Positions 58,497 through 64,000 of a DNA stretch of 64,000 nt are shown here, piece after piece; positions within the stretch are counted from its first letter, which is position 1, and every line of letters starts with the position of its first letter. Source of the stretch: JASSUD01 sp031963445 (GTDB lineage: Bacteria > Pseudomonadota > Gammaproteobacteria > Burkholderiales > Burkholderiaceae); contig JASSUH010000001.1 in assembly GCA_031963445.1 (NCBI GenBank), positions 1-64,000 of the forward strand. Reading direction: 5' to 3'. The translations under genes and the position numbers were made by a program. The notes below the pieces were generated by a model that was given only the letters and a program-made list of their open reading frames with translations, was not told where the DNA came from and did no database searches.

Positions 58497-59432
58497 ATGT
58501 CTGATGACACTAGATCATTAGTGATTCGTATGGCGAAGAGCCTAAATGTAGACCAAGGCAAGTTGCTGAGTACTCTAAAAGCCACGGTATTTAAACAGAA
58601 GGACGGTAGCGCAGCGACAGAAGAGCAGATGATGTCCTTTCTGATCGTTGCTGAAAATTATGGCTTAAATCCATTTTGCCGTGAAATTTGTGCATTTCCA
58701 GATAAAAAAAATGGCATGACCCCTGTGGTGACGGTGGATGGCTGGATAAAACTTATCAATAAGCAGCGCGATTATCGGGGCTTGAAATTTAGCTTGGCCG
58801 ATGAATGGGTAATTATGGAAGGCGCAAAAGTGGCATGCCCTATATGGATCAGCTGCGCGATATACATCAAAGATAGAGATGTCCCTATCGAAGTGACTGA
58901 ATTTTTGGATGAGGCATATCGCCCGCCTTTTAAAGCGAAAGACGGGGGTTACACCGTAAATAGCCCCTGGCAAACCCATCCTAAACGCATGCTGCGCAAT
59001 AAAGCACTCATCCAATGCGCAAGGATTGCTTTTAGTTTTGGTGGCATTACAGAACTAGATGAAGCTGAACGTATTCAAGAGATAGAGGCAGCACCCACAT
59101 TCGATGCCTTTGATGGCAAAGCAGTGACTCAAGAAATAGACGTTAAAAAATTGGACCCAATGCTGCTTCGCCTAATAGACCGTGCCAAAACACAGAATGC
59201 TTGGAAGGCTGTTGAAGAATACGTAGGTACGCGGCTTTCTGGTGAAGAGTTGAAATATGCACAGGTATTCATACAAAGCGCTAAGGCGCAACATGATCGA
59301 TCTTTAGAGAAGGTACGAGAAGAAACAGAAAACATACATGAGCCGGTTTCGTTAGAGGACATTCCTCAGACACCGATTCCCTTATTTACTGATGAAGTTG
59401 TTGCATCCGATGTCGTAGAAGCAGAAGTTTAA
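58497..59432 (+). CDS. bet: Bet/RecT-type single-strand annealing protein
   Basis: A 311-residue phage-type recombinase that anneals complementary strands after exonuclease resection. Family features are LKATVFKQKDGSAATEEQMM, SFLIVAENYGLNPFCREICA, VVTVDGWIKLINKQRDYRGL and WQTHPKRMLRNKALIQCARI. The C-terminus is variable and acidic. The start at 58497 follows GGAAGAGG; an upstream extended frame has no homology. It is paired with the YqaJ exonuclease. SXT/R391 and IncC elements carry the same type of bet-exo module, which generates hybrid elements by recombination. A structured leader precedes the gene. Confidence 0.93.
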   Translation: MSDDTRSLVIRMAKSLNVDQGKLLSTLKATVFKQKDGSAATEEQMMSFLIVAENYGLNPFCREICAFPDKKNGMTPVVTVDGWIKLINKQRDYRGLKFSLADEWVIMEGAKVACPIWISCAIYIKDRDVPIEVTEFLDEAYRPPFKAKDGGYTVNSPWQTHPKRMLRNKALIQCARIAFSFGGITELDEAERIQEIEAAPTFDAFDGKAVTQEIDVKKLDPMLLRLIDRAKTQNAWKAVEEYVGTRLSGEELKYAQVFIQSAKAQHDRSLEKVREETENIHEPVSLEDIPQTPIPLFTDEVVASDVVEAEV

Positions 59433-59480
59433 ATCTGTATTTGATCCATTCAATGCGTATTTTTAATGCGCTCAATTTTT

Positions 59481-59547
59481 ACCCATGCAGGGGCCTGTTT
59501 CCCCGCTCGGGTAAAGGCTTTCCTGCTGGTTTTTATCAAAAGGAGAG
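59481..59547 (+). promoter_or_regulatory. Structured leader B, before exo
   Basis: ACCC...GGGT encloses GGGG...CCCC in 59481-59512. GCAGG (59488-59492) can pair with CCTGC (59522-59526), crossing the first stem. CTTTCCT (59518-59524) is complementary to AGGAGAG (59541-59547), the Shine-Dalgarno of exo, with one G-U pair. Confidence 0.55.
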
Positions 59548-59552
59548 TCGTC

Positions 59553-60506
59553 ATGCAAATTATCGATATTGCCCAAGGTTCCACCCCGTGGCATGCCTGG
59601 CGTAAGCAAGGCATTACTTCTACGGATGCAGCCGCGCTACTTGGCCGTTCGCCTTATAAATCAGTGTGGCGCATATGGGCTGAAAAACTGGGCAAGGTAC
59701 CAGAAGAAGATTTATCTCAAAATTTCCATGTACAGCGCGGTATTCGCAATGAAGATAAGGCAAGACAAGTGTTTGAGCATAAACACGATGATCTGATTTT
59801 GCCAGTATGTGCTCAATCTGAAGACATACCAATAATGCGAGCCTCTTTAGATGGCTTAAGCAATAACGGTGAGCCAGTCGAACTCAAGTGTCCAGGCGAG
59901 GCTGTTTGGAAGCAGATATGTACACAAGGTAAAGACGCTCAAGCGTATCAACTCTATGAACCGCAACTCCAACATCAGATCTTGGTAACAGGGGCAGATC
60001 GTGGGTTTTTAGCCTTTTATTTTCAGGGTGAGTTACGAGAATTTGAAGTGCCTCGTAATGAAGCTTTAATTCAAGACTTAATCTCTAAATCGATTTCATT
60101 TTGGGAACACATTGAGAAGCAACGTGAACCGGAAAAAGATCCGATATTAGATTTCTATATTCCTCAAGACGAAGAAATCCCACAGTGGATGGATGCTGCA
60201 ACGAAATATCAAAAGCTGTATTCAGCCATTCAATTACGAAAAAAGCGCCTAGCCCTACTTGAAAAATATAAAGAGGCACAAGCCGATGCGCTTGAAAAGC
60301 TGATGGACAAGTATCGGCACGCTGAATATGGCGGTGTAAAGGTTACACGCTTCGAGAGAAAAGGAGCGGTTAACTACAAGGCATTGGTGGAAGCCAACAT
60401 GCCAAATCTATCAGAAACGGAAATTAAAAAATATGAAGGCAAATCCTCGCAAGGACGCCTTATTACATTGATGAAAAACACTATGCCAGTAGAGGAGGCA
60501 CTATGA
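59553..60506 (+). CDS. YqaJ-type 5'-3' exonuclease
   Basis: A 317-residue lambda-exonuclease-like nuclease. Landmarks are GSTPWHAWRKQGITSTDAAA, LLGRSPYKSVWRIWAEKLGK, the Asp/Glu-x-Lys core ASLDGLSNNGEPVELKCPGE and HQILVTGADRGFLAFYF. The C-terminal third is a coiled coil (QLRKKRLALLEKYKEAQADA). It resects double-strand ends so that Bet can anneal. The start at 59553 follows AGGAGAG; the upstream extension is the leader. It overlaps the YfbR-like gene by 4 bases. Confidence 0.92.
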   Translation: MQIIDIAQGSTPWHAWRKQGITSTDAAALLGRSPYKSVWRIWAEKLGKVPEEDLSQNFHVQRGIRNEDKARQVFEHKHDDLILPVCAQSEDIPIMRASLDGLSNNGEPVELKCPGEAVWKQICTQGKDAQAYQLYEPQLQHQILVTGADRGFLAFYFQGELREFEVPRNEALIQDLISKSISFWEHIEKQREPEKDPILDFYIPQDEEIPQWMDAATKYQKLYSAIQLRKKRLALLEKYKEAQADALEKLMDKYRHAEYGGVKVTRFERKGAVNYKALVEANMPNLSETEIKKYEGKSSQGRLITLMKNTMPVEEAL

Positions 60507-61105
60507 CTAAGAAGTATGGATTTTTAGGACTTGCTTTACGGCTACGCTTTATTCAGCAATGGCCAGCCATAAGGTGCATCGAACCACAGTCTGCACTTGA
60601 GCATATAGCAGTAGTCAATTTATTAGTACTGCTTGCAGGAAAGATTGCGCTTAGCAATGGAAAACAGGTGGACCTTGGGAAAATGATGGCTTATGCCACG
60701 TTGATTAATGTGCATAAGGCGCTAGGTCCAGATATCCCACTGTCTACGCAACAACTGAGTCCCGAAATTAAAAAGACAGCGAAGAAATTAGAGCAGATTG
60801 CCCAAAAGCGAGTACTCGATACTTTGCCGTCTCAAATCAAAGACTCTATAGCGGATGCTTTATCGCCTGGTGGTTATGAGCAAATGCTAGTCGAAGCTTG
60901 TGATGCCTATGCTGGCTATATCAAGCATGAGTTAGAGGATAAAGCAGGAAATAAGGATGATTTTTGGGAAGTTAATTCAGATGCGTGGAAATTCATTGAT
61001 AAAAATGAAAAAAAGATTCCAGAGTTAACCGAGCTGCATGATTGGTTTAGCAGCAGATTAACAAGTTGCTTTGACATGTTAGTTAATTTTAATAAATATT
61101 CTTAA
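60503..61105 (+). CDS. YfbR-like protein without the catalytic HD pair
   Basis: A 200-residue protein homologous to the 5'-deoxynucleotidase YfbR. ALRLRFIQQWPAIRCI and SALEHIAVVNLLVLLA match the YfbR start, and the first metal His is kept (His34). The HD dyad, at 68-69 in YfbR (LxMYHDASEVLTGDLP), is IN here (MAYATLINVHKALGPDIPLS), and the nearby Glu is Lys. The second Asp is kept (EACDAYAGYI, Asp134). Loss of two ligands should abolish metal-dependent hydrolysis. It could be a nucleotide sensor. It overlaps exo (ATGA). Confidence 0.78.
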   Translation: MTKKYGFLGLALRLRFIQQWPAIRCIEPQSALEHIAVVNLLVLLAGKIALSNGKQVDLGKMMAYATLINVHKALGPDIPLSTQQLSPEIKKTAKKLEQIAQKRVLDTLPSQIKDSIADALSPGGYEQMLVEACDAYAGYIKHELEDKAGNKDDFWEVNSDAWKFIDKNEKKIPELTELHDWFSSRLTSCFDMLVNFNKYS

Positions 61106-61130
61106 CAAAAATATTTATTTCATTCAATTC

Positions 61131-61197
61131 CCTGCCGGGGTTATGCCCCGATGGGGCTATCTCAGCGAAGATTTTTAATTTGTAACACTCGGAGGTA
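61131..61197 (+). promoter_or_regulatory. Structured leader C, before the first ArdA-like gene
   Basis: CCC (61130-61132) ... GGGG (61137-61140) ... CCCC (61146-61149) ... GGGG (61153-61156) can form two nested or alternative stems. TATCTC (61158-61163) pairs with GAGGTA (61192-61197) over the Shine-Dalgarno, with one G-U pair. Confidence 0.5.
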
Positions 61198-61203
61198 TTA
61201 AAA

Positions 61204-61515
61204 ATGACGCAATCTCATAAACTAGATTATTTAAGTGAATTAGGTTTGATTTCCAAAGATAGAGAAAAATTGCTGTACAAGCTTTTAGAAGTTACAGGAA
61301 ATGATTTTTCTAAAGCAGGGCGAATGTTAAAAAATCCTCAAGGTATATATAGCAATGAAATAGATTTTGCGATGAATTATTCAGATGATTTCGATATTCA
61401 TGAAAAACTTGCTCCTTACATTATGCACAAAGATTTAGCGAAAGATTTATTAAATGGAGAATTTATCTCAGTAAAGCTAGATGGTAAATTGCATGTTTTT
61501 CTCAGAGATGAATGA
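61204..61515 (+). CDS. Short ArdA-like antirestriction protein
   Basis: A 103-residue acidic protein. It resembles only the C-terminal domain of ArdA, a DNA mimic that blocks type I restriction: a segment of NPQGIYSNEIDFAMNYSDDF, then HEKLAPYIMHKDLAKDLLNG and SVKLDGKLHVFLRDE, comparable to the 'YxYxxxARDL...xxGxVxVFR' end of ArdA. Normal ArdA is about 165 residues. It is A/T-rich. AGGAGG-like GGAGG precedes the start. A second member follows at 61796. Assignment is by pattern and moderate. Confidence 0.55.
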   Translation: MTQSHKLDYLSELGLISKDREKLLYKLLEVTGNDFSKAGRMLKNPQGIYSNEIDFAMNYSDDFDIHEKLAPYIMHKDLAKDLLNGEFISVKLDGKLHVFLRDE

Positions 61516-61587
61516 TTTTCCTCAAAAAAATTTAGTAATATTAATAAAAACCCGATAGCGACATTTGGTAATTGATTAATAGTTTTT

Positions 61588-61670
61588 CCCCTGCTGGGAT
61601 CTATCCCAGCAGGGGAGCTCCTTGTAGATGGTTTCTATTTTAAATAGGTGAAATATAAATCGTTACAAGG
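61588..61670 (+). promoter_or_regulatory. Structured leader D without a gene
   Basis: CCCCTGCTGGGA (61588-61599) and TCCCAGCAGGGG (61604-61615) form a perfect 12-pair hairpin. CCTTGTA (61620-61626) pairs perfectly with TACAAGG (61664-61670), which looks like a Shine-Dalgarno. No ORF follows; the expected start region reads ATACAG. The gene it served is gone. Confidence 0.55.
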
Positions 61671-61725
61671 TAAAAAATACAGAAAGTAAAGAAATAATAG
61701 AATAATCTATTTTAGATGCATTACA

Positions 61726-61790
61726 CCCAATGCCGGGACATATCCCTGCATTGGGATATCTCCTGGGAATTTTTAAAAAATGGGAGATAT
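61726..61790 (+). promoter_or_regulatory. Structured leader E, before the second ArdA-like gene
   Basis: CCCAATGC (61726-61733) and GCATTGGG (61748-61755) enclose GGGA/TCCC. Directly after it ATATCTCC (61756-61763) is perfectly complementary to GGAGATAT (61783-61790), the Shine-Dalgarno, 5 bases before the ATG. Confidence 0.65.
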
Positions 61791-61795
61791 AAGAA

Positions 61796-62161
61796 ATGAA
61801 ATCACTTATAGAATTTATTAGGGAATTATTCAATAGAAAAAATAACCGAGCCTGGATGAATTGCTTGTCCAGTCAAGTTTGCATAGCTTTTTTATATAAA
61901 TACGACAGAAAATTAATAAACATAATTTTAAAAAATTCTGGCAATAATATTTCTGAAGTTCCTATATTTATGAAAGAGCACTATCAAGGAGCATATGAAA
62001 ACAAAGTGAAATTTGCACAGAAATATGCAGAAGGATATCTTTTTTCAGATGATCTTGCTCCTTATATTAATTATCGATTTTTAGCAAAAAAATTGTTCAA
62101 AAATGGACCATATTACGGCATTAAGACGAATGGTCGAATTCATGTTTTTCTAAAGGACTAA
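61796..62161 (+). CDS. Second short ArdA-like protein
   Basis: A 121-residue A/T-rich protein. The C-terminal 70 residues (MKEHYQGAYENKVKFAQKYA, EGYLFSDDLAPYINYRFLAK, GIKTNGRIHVFLKD) follow the ArdA C-terminal pattern and resemble the protein at 61204 (DDFDIHEKLAPYIMHKDLAK, LDGKLHVFLRDE). The first 50 residues are basic (FIRELFNRKNNRAW), unlike ArdA, so the DNA-mimic surface may be incomplete. It may be a degenerate or re-purposed antirestriction protein. Confidence 0.5.
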   Translation: MKSLIEFIRELFNRKNNRAWMNCLSSQVCIAFLYKYDRKLINIILKNSGNNISEVPIFMKEHYQGAYENKVKFAQKYAEGYLFSDDLAPYINYRFLAKKLFKNGPYYGIKTNGRIHVFLKD

Positions 62162-62208
62162 ATATTTAATTTCTTAAAATATTTGTACTTTAGTTAAAAC
62201 TGCTTGAC

Positions 62209-62277
62209 CCTGACGGGGAGTTCCCCCGTTATGGGAGACCTCCTAGTCAGGTTTTTTAATCCAAACTTCTAGGAGGT
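62209..62277 (+). promoter_or_regulatory. Structured leader F, before the DUF3560 remnant
   Basis: CGGGG (62214-62218) pairs with CCCCG (62224-62228); CCTGAC (62209-62214) with GTCAGG (62246-62251). ACCTCCTAG (62238-62246) is perfectly complementary to CTAGGAGGT (62269-62277), the Shine-Dalgarno: 9 uninterrupted pairs. Confidence 0.68.
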
Positions 62278-62284
62278 ACTTAAA

Positions 62285-62416
62285 ATGAACCATTACGAAG
62301 ATAAACAAGCCGCTCGTAAAGAGCGCCTTGAAGAACTGGCAATGAAAGCTGAAGAGAAAGCGGATAGCCTCTACGGCCAAGCAAAAGAAATGGCTGACGT
62401 AATCCCGTTTGGTTAG
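62285..62416 (+). pseudogene. DUF3560 protein cut by a nonsense codon
   Basis: The 43-residue frame reads MNHYEDKQAARKERLEELAM and ends KEMADVIPFG before TAG. DUF3560 proteins of conjugative elements begin the same way and continue GQPILIGHHSE; here the codon after Gly is TAG (CAG in the family), followed in frame by PILISHQ. Only 11 more codons remain before TAA, so the 3' part of the gene is lost as well. Its leader and ribosome binding site are intact. Confidence 0.7.
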
Positions 62417-62541
62417 CCCATTCTCATCAGTCATCAATTATTTTTATAAAATCTTGTTTAGTTTCGCATTGCAGCATGCCGAATGCGACATGATTCTTGA
62501 AGTAATTAACCAATAAATTTTATTTAATATAGATGCGTTTT

Positions 62542-62621
62542 ACCCCGCGTTGGGAGCGATCCAGGCAACGGGGTCTCTCTTTGTCGTTATTTCAATAGTA
62601 AAAATTTCAACACTGAGGAGA
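62542..62621 (+). promoter_or_regulatory. Structured leader G, before ardB/klcA
   Basis: ACCCC (62542-62546) pairs with GGGGT (62570-62574) and GTTG (62549-62552) with CAAC (62566-62569). TCTCTTTG (62576-62583) can pair with TGAGGAGA (62614-62621) over the Shine-Dalgarno, using several G-U pairs. The weakest of the set. Confidence 0.45.
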
Positions 62622-62625
62622 AAAT

Positions 62626-63066
62626 ATGAAAATCCACGCATGTGATCGTCTTTCATGTATGCAAAACTATTTTGGCGATTTATATATTAAGGCAAGAAAT
62701 TTAATTAATGATCTTTTACAAAACTTTTGCAAAGATTATTCTAATGATAAATTAGGGTGGTGCAATATATTTAATGTATCAGGAGACGAGCCACAAGATG
62801 TTACTTGCTATGTGCGTCCTCAAGGAGGTAAATTGCAATTCATATCTCCTAAAAAGCAATTCACTCAAGAATTATCTGCGGATGCTATGGGTATTATAGT
62901 CACTCTCACAGCACTAAATATATTATTAAAAACAGAATATCAAGATTCTTTTTTTTATAAACAATATTACGCACTGCGTAATTATGCAGCGATTCATGAG
63001 GAATCTACAATAATCTTAATTGTATTTTTTATCATAGCAGATGATAAAGAGTTTTCTTTTATATAG
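62626..63066 (+). CDS. Antirestriction protein of the ArdB/KlcA family
   Basis: A 146-residue protein. DRLSCMQNYFGDLYIKARNL, WCNIFNVSGDEPQDVTCYVR, ELSADAMGIIVTLTALNILL and YYALRNYAAIHEESTIILIV match the ArdB/KlcA pattern ('ELSADAAGI.AT..AL..L', 'Y..LR.YA..H'). These proteins protect incoming conjugative DNA from type I restriction in the recipient without DNA mimicry. Length is normal. It is preceded by leader G and GAGGAG. Found with ArdA-like genes, this gives ICE 2 a small antirestriction island. Confidence 0.8.
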   Translation: MKIHACDRLSCMQNYFGDLYIKARNLINDLLQNFCKDYSNDKLGWCNIFNVSGDEPQDVTCYVRPQGGKLQFISPKKQFTQELSADAMGIIVTLTALNILLKTEYQDSFFYKQYYALRNYAAIHEESTIILIVFFIIADDKEFSFI

Positions 63067-63081
63067 GTGTATTTTATCTCA

Positions 63082-63155
63082 TGCCAGGAGATATTCCTGG
63101 CACGGGATATCTCCTTGGCGTTATTTCAAAAATAGAAATGTCAGCACTAAGGAGA
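63082..63155 (+). promoter_or_regulatory. Structured leader H, before the primase gene
   Basis: TGCCAGGA (63082-63089) and TCCTGGCA (63095-63102) form a perfect hairpin. GGAGATAT (63087-63094) can instead pair with ATATCTCC (63107-63114). TCTCCTT (63110-63116) is perfectly complementary to AAGGAGA (63149-63155), the Shine-Dalgarno. The three pairings are mutually exclusive, as in a switch. Confidence 0.65.
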
Positions 63156-63161
63156 GACAAT

Positions 63162-64000
63162 ATGTCGTACTACCAAATTGAGGATGTTGATAGAGAAGCG
63201 AAAGGCCGTTGGCTGGATGTTTTAGAAGCGTTAGCGCCCTTGCTTCAGAGTGCACTTTTAAAAGTCGGTAAGCATGTCCCTTGTCCTCATCATGGGGGCA
63301 GAGATGGTTTTCGATTATTTAAAAATGCCACTGAAACGGGTGGAGGCATATGCAATACATGCGGTGCCTATCCTAATGGCTTTAAATTATTAATGTGGTT
63401 GAATAATTGGAGTTTTAGACAGTGCCTTGAGGCAGTGGGTGACTATCTATGCGTTCAAAAGCAACTGACTAAAAAGGAACGCCATTCAATCCCTCATGCT
63501 CAGTGTATCAATCAAGGTGATCGCTCTAAGCCTAATAGCTATACCAACCATTGGGTATGCCGAGAACCGATGAATGGTGCAACAGAAGGCGAGGCGGTTT
63601 CAAATTTGAAAAAGCAAATTCAGCCTTCTCAAACTGCACCGAAAGAAAAAATAGAAAAAAGAGGCCAGCCCCAAGCTAGTTATGAGGTTTGGGGCCATGA
63701 AAAAATTGCAAAGGTATGGGATAAGTGCTTGCCTTACTCTTTTGAATCTTGTGGGCCAATGAGGAAGTACTTTCACCGTCGCGGTCTTTTTTTTGATACG
63801 GCGATAATTAGGCAAACGGATTCCCTTAGATATCATCCTAATTTGGATTATTTCGAAGGGGAGAAAAAGATCGGGCAATTTCCAGCTATGGTGTGCGCTA
63901 TTCGAGATGTAAATGGCAAACTTATCACGCTGCACCGTACGTATCTTACCGGAGGCGGTAGAAAAGCCTACGTACAAGATGTCAAAAAAATGATGCCTGT
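63162..64000 (+). CDS. P4-type primase/helicase N-terminus (runs past the window)
   Basis: An open frame of 279 codons without a stop at the window end. The N-terminus MSYYQIEDVDREAKGRWLDV, then a zinc motif CPHHGGRDGFRLFKNATETG GG with ICNTCGAYPNGFKLL (C-x2-H...C-x2-C) is typical of the zinc-binding domain of P4 alpha-like primases. Later FPAMVCAIRDVNGKLITLHR and TYLTGGGRKAYVQD match the Toprim-like part of plasmid and ICE DNA primases. AAGGAGA precedes the start. It would prime DNA synthesis in the recipient or during replication. Confidence 0.82.
   Translation, partial: MSYYQIEDVDREAKGRWLDVLEALAPLLQSALLKVGKHVPCPHHGGRDGFRLFKNATETGGGICNTCGAYPNGFKLLMWLNNWSFRQCLEAVGDYLCVQKQLTKKERHSIPHAQCINQGDRSKPNSYTNHWVCREPMNGATEGEAVSNLKKQIQPSQTAPKEKIEKRGQPQASYEVWGHEKIAKVWDKCLPYSFESCGPMRKYFHRRGLFFDTAIIRQTDSLRYHPNLDYFEGEKKIGQFPAMVCAIRDVNGKLITLHRTYLTGGGRKAYVQDVKKMMP

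Noticed and set aside
58423..63155. CRISPR array as an explanation for the regularly spaced palindromic units
   Set aside because: Units differ in sequence, spacing is gene-sized, and genes lie between; no cas genes are seen.
63600..63977. Minus-strand ORF at the window end
   Set aside because: Antisense to the open primase frame that starts at 63162 with a good ribosome binding site and zinc motif.

Overview
The window looks like the chromosome of a betaproteobacterium of the Burkholderia group. The evidence is a housekeeping block with gpmA, an S41 protease, ptsI-ptsH-EIIA, def, dprA, and adjacent mutL-miaA. Base composition is lower in G+C than free-living Burkholderia. Small palindromic repeats, gene fragments and nested mobile DNA are frequent, which would suit a host-associated, reduced-genome relative (an endosymbiont is an inference, not proven here).

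Layout. 1-3.4 kb is a scrap yard of toxin-antitoxin genes (a VapBC pair with a nonsense-mutated antitoxin, an orphan RHH antitoxin, a complete AbiE pair) laid over fragments of a traG gene. 3.6-15.5 kb is the end of a first integrative conjugative element (ICE 1): traG, traH, traF leftward; then a lytic transglycosylase, FlhD-like and FlhC-like activators, a MobI-like protein, a small xis-like gene and a tyrosine integrase that abuts an intact tRNA-Arg(ACG). 15.6-29.6 kb is ordinary chromosome with several MITE-like repeats. At 29.7 kb a tRNA-Leu(CAA) is cut after its anticodon arm, and a second element (ICE 2) begins and runs past the window end.

ICE 2 holds: integrase and DUF4224 protein, a double-HTH repressor, two Rep-like proteins, a second transglycosylase/FlhD-like/FlhC-like module, ParB-like and DsbA-like proteins, the F-type pilus operon traLEKBVA-dsbC plus an AcaB-like protein (rightward), a Dam-type methylase, an nfeD-SPFH pair, an AT-rich LRR protein, then traN, traU, trbC-traW, S26 peptidase and traC (leftward). 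The last 6 kb has a Bet/YqaJ recombination pair, a YfbR-like protein lacking its HD dyad, an antirestriction cluster and a partial primase. The gene set matches the SXT/R391-IncC family of F-type transfer systems, but the traC-traN block is inverted.

The most interesting signal is in 58.4-63.2 kb. Eight G/C-rich hairpin or pseudoknot-like leaders sit in front of successive genes. Each is followed by a pyrimidine-rich stretch complementary to the Shine-Dalgarno of the next gene (up to 9 perfect base pairs). This looks like a shared RNA switch controlling a regulon of recombination and antirestriction genes, possibly related to the STAXI RNA motif.
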